The notes beneath the pieces are model-generated. The model saw nothing but the letters and a program-made list of their open reading frames with translations, was not told where the DNA came from and did no database searches. The position numbers and the translations under genes are program-made. Positions 26,919 through 35,511 of a stretch of 52,076 nucleotides of DNA are shown piece by piece (position 1 is the stretch's first letter; each line of letters begins with the position of its first letter). Where the stretch lies: NCBI GenBank assembly GCA_947626115.1, contig CANQQX010000006.1, positions 1 to 52,076 on the forward strand, in the 5' to 3' direction. The DNA comes from an uncultured Bacilli bacterium. Its GTDB lineage: Bacteria > Bacillota_I > Bacilli_A > RF39 > UBA660.

Positions 26919-27029
26919 CTGATTTTGTTAATTTTACACAGGAGATGTAAACCAAATATCGTATTACTGTATATTTTTATTATAGCATTAAATTACTTTA
27001 TTTATAAATATTAATTTATCTTACTTGAC

Positions 27030-27062
27030 ATAAAAAAAGTAATAGAACTTAATCTATTACAA
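27030..27062 (-). terminator. Terminator of the thioredoxin-like operon
   Basis: GTAATAGA (27039-27046) and TCTATTAC (27053-27060), then TTTTTTT on the minus strand. Confidence 0.8.
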
Positions 27063-27070
27063 TTTATTTC

Positions 27071-27772
27071 TTAACAACCTTGTTGACAAACTTTAGCATC
27101 TTCTTGCAAACAATCTAGAACACATTTAAACTCATTATAAGTATCTTTTTTCATTTCATCTGTTAGTTCCATCATACTATCTGTTTGCATTTCACTTATA
27201 CCTGTATTTAATTTTTGCGCTTTACCATCCACTACACTAACTAAATTAGGAGCATAAATTCTTTTTTCACCAACTTTAACAGTTTTACCCTTTTCGGTAG
27301 TTAAAGTATAATCACTTAGAACACTTGCTAAACTAGTAATAAGTTCATTATAACCTTCACTACCATCTTTTGTTTTTTCTGGTTTATTTTTACTATTTAA
27401 TTCATAAGTATCTCTAATATCTAAAACATCAACATAATAAATTTTATCAATATTTAGATCATCTGCTACTTCAATTAAAGTAGTAATAATACTTCTACAC
27501 CAAGGACAACTATTAAAGCCAAAATATACCGCAAAAGTTTCTTTATTATCTATTTTTTCTTGAATTTTTTCAGCTGTAGCATAAACAAATGGATTATCTT
27601 CATCTATTTCTACTTCTCGATAAGCTACTCCATTTCTGTTTTTTTCCCCATTTAATTTTTCATATTCTTCTTTAAATTTAATAGCATCGCTATTTTTTAC
27701 TTCTTTATCACCACAACTACTTAAAGTAAAAACAGAAAGGATAACTAATAATGATAATATTACTTTTTTCAT
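27071..27772 (-). CDS. Thioredoxin-like lipoprotein (CPWC)
   Basis: 233 residues with a lipoprotein signal peptide (lipobox LSSC, Cys20 modified), so it is anchored outside the membrane. The thioredoxin-like core has YFGFNSCPWCRS with the redox pair Cys89/Cys92, IYYVDVLDIRD and RIYAPNLVSV as the cis-Pro loop. It is a paralogue of the protein at 23864-24553. The C-terminus adds four cysteines in about 20 residues (CVLDCLQEDAKVCQQGC), an unusual extra cluster. It is 2 bp downstream of another thioredoxin-like gene; together they look like an exported disulfide-handling pair. Confidence 0.85.
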   Translation of the reverse strand: MKKVILSLLVILSVFTLSSCGDKEVKNSDAIKFKEEYEKLNGEKNRNGVAYREVEIDEDNPFVYATAEKIQEKIDNKETFAVYFGFNSCPWCRSIITTLIEVADDLNIDKIYYVDVLDIRDTYELNSKNKPEKTKDGSEGYNELITSLASVLSDYTLTTEKGKTVKVGEKRIYAPNLVSVVDGKAQKLNTGISEMQTDSMMELTDEMKKDTYNEFKCVLDCLQEDAKVCQQGC

Positions 27773-27774
27773 AT

Positions 27775-28485
27775 TTATCTCCTTGATTTTTCTTCTAATT
27801 TAAGCATTACTTTTTTATTTTCATAATTAACATAAGCAACTATAACAATAATATTTATAATAAATAATAAGAATGTTACTAATAATACTTCACTATTAGA
27901 AATATCTTTACTACTAGAAGTATTAGAATATTCACTAGTTGCATCACCAGTTCCATCAGTAGTTTCAGTTTCTGGTGTAGTAGCAGTTACTTCTAAATCT
28001 TTATCAGTCATTTCCGCAAAAACATCATATCTATCTTTGCTATTATATAAATCTTTGATAGTGCTCTTAATATCTTCATCATAAGAACTAGAATAGCCAT
28101 CAAAGACTTTATCTCCTATTACAATAAATGGTACTCCTTGAAGATCTTTATTCATAAATGCTGCTACTGAACTTAGTAAAGCACTATTTTCAGCATCATT
28201 CCAAACTTCAAAAGATACAACTTTAAAATATTTACCATATTCATCAGTAATACTATTTAAAAATGTTAAAAATGCACGGCAAAAACTACAGCCTTTACCT
28301 CTAAATAGATAAATTGTTACTTGTTTATCATTTTCCTTATAATCTTTAAAAGCTTCATCAATCTCTTCTTCCTTTAAAGCTTCTTTTAAATTTAGTGTAT
28401 TATACTTATCAATAGATATAGCTTTTGTAGTAATTGGTAACACTAATAAACACATTGCTACAAATAATAATATTTTTTTCTTCAT
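27775..28485 (-). CDS. Exported thioredoxin-like protein with C-terminal membrane anchor (CSFC)
   Basis: 236 residues: a signal peptide (about 1-22), a thioredoxin fold with FRGKGCSFCRAF (Cys66/Cys69) and the cis-Pro loop QGVPFIVIGDKVFDGY, a Thr/Ser-rich linker (about 165-195) and a C-terminal membrane helix with a basic cytoplasmic end. The glutaredoxin-like GVPFIVIGD part suggests an oxidoreductase acting on exported proteins. The frame opens at 28506, but GAAGGAG precedes the ATG at 28485. It forms an operon with the lipoprotein gene that follows. Confidence 0.8.
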   Translation of the reverse strand: MKKKILLFVAMCLLVLPITTKAISIDKYNTLNLKEALKEEEIDEAFKDYKENDKQVTIYLFRGKGCSFCRAFLTFLNSITDEYGKYFKVVSFEVWNDAENSALLSSVAAFMNKDLQGVPFIVIGDKVFDGYSSSYDEDIKSTIKDLYNSKDRYDVFAEMTDKDLEVTATTPETETTDGTGDATSEYSNTSSSKDISNSEVLLVTFLLFIINIIVIVAYVNYENKKVMLKLEEKSRR

Positions 28486-28570
28486 ATTTTCTACTCCTTC
28501 AAACATAATTATACAACATTTTTTAAAATAGTACTATTTTTTTAATGATTTTTCATAATTTATTCACAAT

Positions 28571-29779
28571 TTAAACTTTAAAATACTTAATAGTAAAAGT
28601 CGTTTTATTATTATTTGATGTTACAAAAACTTTACCATTATCTTTTTCAATAATACTTTTAGCTAAAGATAAACCTATTCCCATACTTTCATTTAAAGCA
28701 TTTTCACTTTGATAAAATCGCTCAAATATATGAGGTAAATCTTTTTTCGTAATACCTACACCATAATCAGTAATATCTATTTTGGTATATGCTTTATTAT
28801 CACTATACTCTATATCTACTTCACTATCATTATAAGAATGTTCTAAACAATTTTTTAAAATATTAGTTAAAGCTTCAATTTGCCAATTAAAATCTATATT
28901 TAATTTTATCTTTTTATTACCTTTAACATTTATTACAATATTTTTTAAATCACTTAAAGTAGCCGTATTTTTCATAACTTCTTTAATTAAATCACTTACT
29001 AATACATCTCTTTTATTAAACTTAACTGTATTAACATCAAATTTAGTAAGTTTAAGTAAATTTTGGACTAAAAAATTAATATTTAAAACTTCTCTTTTTA
29101 AATCATGAATAAATTCTTCTTGTAAATTTTTAGGCATATTAGCATCATCAATTAAATTATCTAAAATAATTAGCATTGATGTTAAAGGCGTTTTTAACTG
29201 ATGGGAAATATCTTCTAAAGATTTCTTTAATTCCAATTTATCTTGGTGGGATAATTCCGCTCTTTCTTTTAAAATAATAGTGGTTTTATAAATTTCATTT
29301 TTAAGGATTGATAATTCATCTTCCGTTAAATCATTTAAATTAATTTGATAATCACTATTATTAATTCTCTCTACTAATTTAGTAATTTCTTTTATTTCTT
29401 TTCTTTTGTTCTTTTCATAATGTAAATAGACAAATAAAATAATTATGATACTTATAATAAGATAACTAATATTAATAATTAAAAAAGTATTAAAAGCATT
29501 TTTATTTTCTAAAATATAGGAATCACTTTCTAAAATACCATATTCTTTAAATAAATCATTTGTCTTTTCTTTATTATTTAATATTTCTACTATATCATTA
29601 TTATCAATAAACGGATATTTATCTTTTACTTTGCTAATTATTAAGGCTACTTTATTATTAAAATTTTGTTTATAAACATTATATTCATATATATTTAGAA
29701 ATACAAAAATAGTACTTAAAATGATACTTATAATAAATGTTACTATTAAATACTTTTTAAAATTAATTTTATTTTTCAT
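28571..29779 (-). CDS. Sensor histidine kinase (two-component system)
   Basis: 402 residues. Membrane helices at about 12-32 and 95-118 bracket an exported sensor of about 60 residues; then a linker and the dimerisation helix with the phosphorylated His (LEDISHQLKTPLTS). The ATPase domain follows: N box NILKNCLEHS, G1 DYGVGITKKDL, F box IFERFYQS and G2 GIGLSLAKSI. The start overlaps the response regulator gene by 11 bp. With the ABC exporter genes upstream in the same operon, it probably senses a peptide or envelope stress and controls the exporter. Confidence 0.92.
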   Translation of the reverse strand: MKNKINFKKYLIVTFIISIILSTIFVFLNIYEYNVYKQNFNNKVALIISKVKDKYPFIDNNDIVEILNNKEKTNDLFKEYGILESDSYILENKNAFNTFLIINISYLIISIIIILFVYLHYEKNKRKEIKEITKLVERINNSDYQINLNDLTEDELSILKNEIYKTTIILKERAELSHQDKLELKKSLEDISHQLKTPLTSMLIILDNLIDDANMPKNLQEEFIHDLKREVLNINFLVQNLLKLTKFDVNTVKFNKRDVLVSDLIKEVMKNTATLSDLKNIVINVKGNKKIKLNIDFNWQIEALTNILKNCLEHSYNDSEVDIEYSDNKAYTKIDITDYGVGITKKDLPHIFERFYQSENALNESMGIGLSLAKSIIEKDNGKVFVTSNNNKTTFTIKYFKV

Positions 29780-30428
29780 CTATCCTATACCCAATTCCTT
29801 TAATCGTAATAATTACATCTGTTTGTAGCTTTTCTCTAATTCTTTTTAAATAAACAGTTATGGTATGATCGTCAACATCATTACCAGTCCATTCCCAAAT
29901 TTTATCTAAAATAGTACTTCTAGTTACTACTTTATTAATATTTAAAAATAAAAGATGTAATATTTTTAATTCTAGTGATGTTAGTTCAATTAATTTATTA
30001 TTCTTAAATACTTCCATTTTAGCAAAATCAAAAGTAATATCTTTAACCGTAATAGTATTATTTTTATTATATCTACTTAATATTTTTTCCATTCTAACGA
30101 GTAATTCTTTCGAACTAAAAGGTTTTGTTAAATAATCTTCTGCTCCTAGAGTTAGACCTTTTACTATATCTTCTTCACTATCTTTAGCAGTTAGAAATAT
30201 AGTTGGAATTTTTTTAATTTTTATAACATTTGTAAAAAGGGAAAAACCATCACCATCTGGTAAAGTTATATCTAAAATAATTAAAGCAATATCTAAATTT
30301 TTATTTAATAAATATTCTTTAGCGCTTTTAACATTTTTCTTAACTATTAATTCATAATTATTTTTTTCTAAAGAATAAGTAAGACCTTTAATAATAGTGT
30401 CATTATCTTCAATTAATAAAATATGCAT
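29769..30428 (-). CDS. OmpR/PhoB-family response regulator
   Basis: 219 residues. The receiver domain has the acidic pair ED at 7-8, phospho-acceptor Asp53 (in IILDITLPDGDG) and the conserved Thr and Lys (LTAKDS, YLTKPF). The C-terminal winged helix ends WEWTGNDVDDHTITVYLKRIREK with the recognition helix. The frame opens at 30443, but AAAGGA stands before the ATG at 30428 (MHILLIEDN). Its likely site is the pair of 7-bp direct repeats, 11 bp apart, over the -35 of the operon promoter at 33832-33860. Confidence 0.92.
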   Translation of the reverse strand: MHILLIEDNDTIIKGLTYSLEKNNYELIVKKNVKSAKEYLLNKNLDIALIILDITLPDGDGFSLFTNVIKIKKIPTIFLTAKDSEEDIVKGLTLGAEDYLTKPFSSKELLVRMEKILSRYNKNNTITVKDITFDFAKMEVFKNNKLIELTSLELKILHLLFLNINKVVTRSTILDKIWEWTGNDVDDHTITVYLKRIREKLQTDVIITIKGIGYRIDEK

Positions 30429-30468
30429 AATATTTCCTTTCATTTTTTATTATATTATAACAGATGAG

Positions 30469-30492
30469 AAAAAAAGGGAATAACCCTTTTTA
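30469..30492 (-). terminator. Hairpin between permease and response regulator genes
   Basis: AAAAAGGG and CCCTTTTT pair over a short AT loop, followed by a T-rich run on the minus strand. It may attenuate rather than end transcription, because the regulator and kinase genes follow only about 40 bases later. Confidence 0.6.
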
Positions 30493-33129
30493 AATATTCT
30501 CATTTCTAATTGTTTCAATCGTATTTTGTTTATTTATTTTACTCATTGAGTATTTCATAATACAAGTAATAAGTAAGAATACAAAGATAATTGTAATTAG
30601 TATTGCTTGAATAGGAACATTATAAATACCAGTTTCATTTTTTAATGCCATAAATATTAAATATGATAATATTAGACCAATTGGAATACCAAATAATAAT
30701 GATTTTAAGCCCATGAAGATACTTTCTAATCTAATCATACGATTAAATTCTCTTTTAGTCATCCCAATTGATTTTAACATGGCAAATTCTTGTCTTCTTA
30801 ATTCCATACTAGTAGTAATAGTATTAAAGATATTCGTAATACCAATTAGAGATATAACAATGATAAAACCATATAAGAAGATACCTATTAAAGTAAATAA
30901 ATTATGCATCATATTATAATCTTCTTCGGTATTATTTAAATAATAATCATCTTCTTTTAATATTTCATCAATATTATCTTGTAATTTAGAAGCATCATTT
31001 GATTTAATATAAAGATAGCCTCGATCATCTAAAGTATAGTATTTGTCCCATAATTCATCACTAACAATAACGATACTTTCATATTCTCTTGTACTTAAAC
31101 TAAATGGATTCTCATCAGTTATTAAGGCAAGTGGTAAATCAAAATTTTTATCATTGCCAATAAATGAAATAACATCATCTTTTTGATAGTCATACATTCT
31201 GTAGCGATAATCTTTATTATTTAAAGAATATAATACTCTATCAAGTAGAATACCTTTATCTTTAACTTGTTCATATTTTAAACCTAACTTTTTAAGATAT
31301 TTTTGATATGCCTCATTACCTATGGCCATAATTTGAAGATCTCGATAAGTATCATTATTATATCCCGTTAAATCTTGATGTTTTTTATTAATTTTAACAT
31401 TTTGAATTTCAGCTTGATATTCTCTTTGAATAGCATATTCTTCAATATTATCTAAACTAGTTATTTCAGGTATTTTTTTAACGGCATCATTATTTTCTAA
31501 GTAAACATAAATATTAAAATCTTCTTCTTTAAATTGATTTTTAACTGTATCAAATGCCATATTCATAAATGAAGATAAGGCAATAAAAGTAGCAACTGAA
31601 ACCACAATTGAAATTACGGTAGTGCGATATTTTCTTTTATTTCTCTTTAAATTTTTATAAGATATTTCTCCACCTATGCCAAATAAGTTCTTAATAATTT
31701 TAGGACATTTTATCTTTTTTGCTTTTATTTTAATATCCGCACTATTTCTAATTGATTCAATTGGGGATACTTTTGAAGCTTTACGGGCACTTCTAATAGC
31801 AGATAAATAAATAGTTATAATACCAATAATAGTTGCTAAAATAATAGCTATAATTGAGAATGAAAAAGTTAACATTCTGCCATTAATTGCTGTAGAAAGG
31901 AAATAATTAGAAACAATAATTAGAATGTATGATGCAAATAGACCTGCTAAAATACCTAAAGGAATACCGATAATACCTAAAATAGTAGCTTCATAAAAAA
32001 CATTTTTCTTAATTTGTTTTTTAGTTGCACCAATACTTCGAAGCATGCCATATTGTTTTGTTTTTTCTGATACACTAATATCAAAACTATTTTTAATACA
32101 AAAGACAGATGTAACAATAATAATTAAACAAACGATAGCTACTACTACCCCTAAACCACCAATACTAGAATCTTTAATCGGATCATTTTCTAATTTAATT
32201 AAATAATTATTTTCTTGAAATTTATATTTAGTATGATCTATTTCATAAAGTATTTTATCACTTTCTGATTCTGATAATACTTCACCACTGTGATAAAGAA
32301 TAAATAAATCTTCATCAAATCCTAAAATACCGGCCGTAATTTTTAAATTATTTTTAATGCCACTTTTAGTATATCTTGCATAGACATCAACAGTACTATT
32401 AAATTCACTATCTTTTTCTAAAGTAATAAAAGTATACCCTGGTGCAGAATAACTTTCAACATTATAAGGTGGTCTTTCAATAATACCTACAATTTTATAA
32501 GTAATACTTTTTGTATTGGTAATATTTTCTTTACTTTTACTATAATCATTACTTTCTAATATTTTACCATTAACATCCGCTATAACTTCTGTTGAATCAT
32601 CTGGTATGTAAGGATCGTTCTGCGTTAATATAGTGCCATCACTTGATACTCTGTCACCCACATTTAAAATAAGTGTATCACCAATATTATAAGTTACTCT
32701 CCCATTAGTTTTAAGATGAGTTGGAATTACTACTTCATTTTCTCTCTCAGGAAGTCTGCCATCAACTAATTTAACCCCTAAATTTTCTAAAGATTTTTGC
32801 GAAAATCCTTTAATAAAAATATAAGGTTTATTCGGATTTTTCGAATTATCAAGTTTAGCATAACCAATATTTTTGGTTAAAAATATTTCTTCAACACTTC
32901 GGTTGTTTTGAAAATTCTCTAAATCATTTATTGGTACATCATAAAAGGCTACATGAAAGTTTCCTTGTTCACTTGTTTCAAATGATATTAAAGAATTAAT
33001 TAAACTAACATATAAAGATGATACGGCGGTAATAAGAGATACTGATAAAATAATCCCAATAATGGTGACAATAGTTCTCTTCTTATTTAAAAGAAGATTT
33101 TTCTTAGTTAATTTTTTTAACAAATTCAT
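30490..33129 (-). CDS. ABC exporter permease with two FtsX domains
   Basis: 879 residues. A first membrane helix (about 18-42) precedes a large exported region of about 270 residues. Then come three helices of a first FtsX domain (about 325-450, with SVSEKTKQYGMLRSIGATKKQI), a second single helix and exported region (about 505-745), and a second FtsX domain with TSMELRRQEFAMLKSIGMTKRE. These duplicated motifs are the couplers to the ATPase. The type (MacB/YknZ-like, duplicated) handles peptides, lipoproteins or antimicrobial compounds rather than small solutes. It is 12 bp downstream of its ATPase gene. Confidence 0.9.
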   Translation of the reverse strand: MNLLKKLTKKNLLLNKKRTIVTIIGIILSVSLITAVSSLYVSLINSLISFETSEQGNFHVAFYDVPINDLENFQNNRSVEEIFLTKNIGYAKLDNSKNPNKPYIFIKGFSQKSLENLGVKLVDGRLPERENEVVIPTHLKTNGRVTYNIGDTLILNVGDRVSSDGTILTQNDPYIPDDSTEVIADVNGKILESNDYSKSKENITNTKSITYKIVGIIERPPYNVESYSAPGYTFITLEKDSEFNSTVDVYARYTKSGIKNNLKITAGILGFDEDLFILYHSGEVLSESESDKILYEIDHTKYKFQENNYLIKLENDPIKDSSIGGLGVVVAIVCLIIIVTSVFCIKNSFDISVSEKTKQYGMLRSIGATKKQIKKNVFYEATILGIIGIPLGILAGLFASYILIIVSNYFLSTAINGRMLTFSFSIIAIILATIIGIITIYLSAIRSARKASKVSPIESIRNSADIKIKAKKIKCPKIIKNLFGIGGEISYKNLKRNKRKYRTTVISIVVSVATFIALSSFMNMAFDTVKNQFKEEDFNIYVYLENNDAVKKIPEITSLDNIEEYAIQREYQAEIQNVKINKKHQDLTGYNNDTYRDLQIMAIGNEAYQKYLKKLGLKYEQVKDKGILLDRVLYSLNNKDYRYRMYDYQKDDVISFIGNDKNFDLPLALITDENPFSLSTREYESIVIVSDELWDKYYTLDDRGYLYIKSNDASKLQDNIDEILKEDDYYLNNTEEDYNMMHNLFTLIGIFLYGFIIVISLIGITNIFNTITTSMELRRQEFAMLKSIGMTKREFNRMIRLESIFMGLKSLLFGIPIGLILSYLIFMALKNETGIYNVPIQAILITIIFVFLLITCIMKYSMSKINKQNTIETIRNENI

Positions 33130-33141
33130 CTATTTCACCCC

Positions 33142-33804
33142 TTAGATTATTTTGCCATCTTCTAGTTTTATAATCCGATCGGCATATTTAGCAATTTCCA
33201 TATTATGGGTAATCATAATAATTGTTTGTTTTAACTCTTTATTAGATTTTTGTAAAAGTTTAACAATTTCTTCACTTGCTTTAGAATCTAGATTACCAGT
33301 TGGTTCATCGGCTAAAATAATAGTTGGATTAGTAATAAGAGCTCTTCCGATACTAGTTCTTTGTTGTTGTCCACCCGATAGTTCATTAGGTAAATGATTT
33401 TTACGATTAGAAAGTCCTAGTAAATCTAACATTTCTTGTACTTTGGCTTGATTTATTTTCCGATTATCTAAAGACAAAGGTAAAGTAATATTTTCTTCGA
33501 CATTTAATATAGGAATTAAATTATAGAATTGATAAATTAGTCCAACTTGTCTTCTTCTAAAAATAGCTAGTTTATCATCATCTAAATTAAAAATATCGGT
33601 GCCATCAATAAAAACTTTACCACTGGTAGGTCGATCTACTCCCCCAATTAAATGTAAAAGAGTTGATTTACCACTTCCAGATGCTCCCACTATGGCAATA
33701 AACTCACCCTTTGATACAGAAAAAGAAACATTATCAAGCGCTACTACTTTCGCATTTCCTTTTCCATATATTTTAGTTAAGTTTTCCACTTTTAAAATTT
33801 CCAT
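33142..33804 (-). CDS. ABC exporter ATP-binding protein (MacB/LolD type)
   Basis: 220 residues with every motif intact: Walker A GASGSGKST, Q loop YQFYNLIP, signature LSGGQQQR, Walker B TIILADEPTGNLD and the H-loop MITHNM. The LSGGQQQR-ADEPTGNLDS pattern is typical of the family that powers FtsX-type permeases, here the next gene. It is the first gene of a four-gene operon: ATPase, permease, response regulator, kinase. Confidence 0.95.
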   Translation of the reverse strand: MEILKVENLTKIYGKGNAKVVALDNVSFSVSKGEFIAIVGASGSGKSTLLHLIGGVDRPTSGKVFIDGTDIFNLDDDKLAIFRRRQVGLIYQFYNLIPILNVEENITLPLSLDNRKINQAKVQEMLDLLGLSNRKNHLPNELSGGQQQRTSIGRALITNPTIILADEPTGNLDSKASEEIVKLLQKSNKELKQTIIMITHNMEIAKYADRIIKLEDGKII

Positions 33805-33831
33805 ATATTTCTTCCTTTCTAAAACAATTAT

Positions 33832-33860
33832 ATTATAGTTGAAGTTACATCTAAGTTACA
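33832..33860 (-). promoter_or_regulatory. Operon promoter with response-regulator direct repeats
   Basis: On the minus strand: GTAACTT (33853-33859) and GTAACTT (33842-33848), repeats 11 bp apart, then -10 TATAAT (33832-33837). The upstream repeat covers the -35 position (TGTAAC, 17 bp from the -10). One-turn-spaced direct repeats over the -35 are the usual layout for OmpR-type activators, so the encoded regulator probably activates its own exporter operon. Confidence 0.6.
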
Positions 33861-33864
33861 ATTG

Positions 33865-33894
33865 CAAAAAAAATAATAGTTATCCACTATTACT
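33865..33894 (-). terminator. Terminator of the UPF0316 gene
   Basis: TAATAGT (33874-33880) and ACTATTA (33886-33892), followed on the minus strand by eight T. Confidence 0.8.
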
Positions 33895-34399
33895 TAACAA
33901 AACCATTATGAACAAGTTTAGTTTCATTTACGACCATAAAGGCATCTTTATCATAGGCTTTAATCATATTAGTAAGTTCTTTTAAATTTTTGGTACTCAC
34001 TTCAATAAATAACATATCTTTATATTTACCATCAAAATCATTTTTTAGTTCAATAATTGATACCCCATATCCTTTTTTATGTAATTTATTAATTAATTTA
34101 TCATAGCCTTCTTCTAAAATAACTTGAACCCCAACTTCCCCTTTAATTAGTCTTTTCGATAAGTATGAGCCAATAAAAGTACCTGTAGCATAACCTCCCG
34201 CATAAGATACTGCAATATAAAATGTATTTCCCACGGTATTAAGGGCTTCTTTGGCAATTAAATACCAAATTAAAACTTCAAAAAAAGCAATTATAAATGG
34301 TTCAATCGTTTTGCCTTTAACAAAAAAGACAGTTCTTAAAGTACCTAATGTTACATCAATAATCCGAGCTGCAAAAATCTTTAAGCATTCGAGTAACAT
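33890..34399 (-). CDS. UPF0316 membrane protein (DUF5698/DUF2179)
   Basis: 169 residues: three membrane helices in the first ~90 residues (with RIIDVTLGTLRTVF and a YAGGYATGTFIGSYL stretch), then a soluble DUF2179 domain of about 75 residues (GVQVILEEG, YKDMLFIEVSTKNLKEL). This pairing matches the UPF0316 family (YebE-like), whose function is unknown; DUF2179 is thought to bind a small ligand. AAAGGGG stands upstream of the ATG. It is 13 bp from the preceding small membrane-protein gene and shares its operon. Confidence 0.85.
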   Translation of the reverse strand: MLLECLKIFAARIIDVTLGTLRTVFFVKGKTIEPFIIAFFEVLIWYLIAKEALNTVGNTFYIAVSYAGGYATGTFIGSYLSKRLIKGEVGVQVILEEGYDKLINKLHKKGYGVSIIELKNDFDGKYKDMLFIEVSTKNLKELTNMIKAYDKDAFMVVNETKLVHNGFVK

Positions 34400-34412
34400 T
34401 AGATCATCCCCT

Positions 34413-34637
34413 TTAAGTAGTAAAAATGATAATTAAAATAAGTAAAATGGAAAATAAGATAAAACCAAGAACAAAACCCCACATAACTGCATCTCTAGAA
34501 TCTTCTTCTTCTCTTTTTTCTATTTTCTCATTATCATGATTATACATTTCGCTTTTTAATTTAACTGCTTTGACATTTTTTTCCACATTTTTAATATCAT
34601 CTTCATTTGGTGTCAATTTTTTAAATTTATTTTTCAT
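34413..34637 (-). CDS. Small C-terminally anchored membrane protein, unknown function
   Basis: 74 residues: about 48 charged residues, rich in Lys and Glu, then a C-terminal membrane helix (WGFVLGFILFSILLILIIIF, 50-70). No family is recognised. The tail-anchored layout suggests a cytoplasmic domain held at the membrane. It is the first gene of the two-gene unit with UPF0316. Confidence 0.6.
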   Translation of the reverse strand: MKNKFKKLTPNEDDIKNVEKNVKAVKLKSEMYNHDNEKIEKREEEDSRDAVMWGFVLGFILFSILLILIIIFTT

Positions 34638-34760
34638 TATTATTTTCCTACTTTCTATTTAAATTATACCAAAAAAATATATTATATGTTGAAAAATTAT
34701 TTAACTTTACACTTTTTAGTGTTATTATAAATAATTAAGAAAGGATAATTAATACAACAT

Positions 34761-35468
34761 ATGATGAAACAAACAATTTATATGGCCATCGATGATTCAG
34801 GCAATTTAATACAAGATAAGATAATGACTTTTGGTGGTATAATCTTTTTTAATAGCGAAGAATTAAATGATTTTACAAAAGAATATCAAAAAATTGTCGA
34901 ATTATATAAACCGCGATATAAAAGATTATTAAAAAGGCATCCTGCCATTGAACTTAAAAGTTGTTATTTAAAGAAAAAACATTTCCAAGTATTTATAGAT
35001 TATCTATCTAAATATGAATTAATGAGTATTGCTATTGATACTACGAAAATTTATAAAAGTATTTTAAAAAACAAAAAATCTAAAGGTCGTTATTTAGATT
35101 ATGCCATAAAAATGATGATTAAAAATACCATTAAAGATTTAGTAAAAACAAATAAAATAGATCAAAATAAAGAATTAGAATTAATAATTTATGTTGATCA
35201 AAGTAGTTATAAAAGTAATGGACTTTATAATTTAGAGAAAAGCATTTATCAAGAATTAAAATATGGCATGACTAATATTAGAAAAAATAGTAAATTTAAA
35301 AATCTAATTAATAATAAATTAACTGTCAGAGTTATATTTAAAAATTCTCTTTACTCTTATCCAGTACAAGCAGCAGACTTAATTACAGGTTACACTAGAA
35401 AAAGTATTGTAAATAAAAATAAAGATAATTTAAAAATAATTAACCATTTATTTTATATACCTAAATAA
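34761..35468 (+). CDS. DUF3800 domain protein
   Basis: 235 residues. The DUF3800 marks are present: an early MAIDDSGN, an internal IYVDQSSY and a late YPVQAADLITGYTRK, with acidic residues placed as in RNase H-like folds. Such proteins are often beside mobile elements or defence genes, and their activity is not established. The ribosome site is poor: GAAAGGA lies about 15 bases before the first ATG, too far for normal use, so translation may be weak or start at a non-ATG codon nearer to it. It is isolated from other defence genes here. Confidence 0.75.
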   Translation: MMKQTIYMAIDDSGNLIQDKIMTFGGIIFFNSEELNDFTKEYQKIVELYKPRYKRLLKRHPAIELKSCYLKKKHFQVFIDYLSKYELMSIAIDTTKIYKSILKNKKSKGRYLDYAIKMMIKNTIKDLVKTNKIDQNKELELIIYVDQSSYKSNGLYNLEKSIYQELKYGMTNIRKNSKFKNLINNKLTVRVIFKNSLYSYPVQAADLITGYTRKSIVNKNKDNLKIINHLFYIPK

Positions 35469-35511
35469 CCAACTTTTATATTAATCATATAGTATAAAAG
35501 GAGGATATTTT

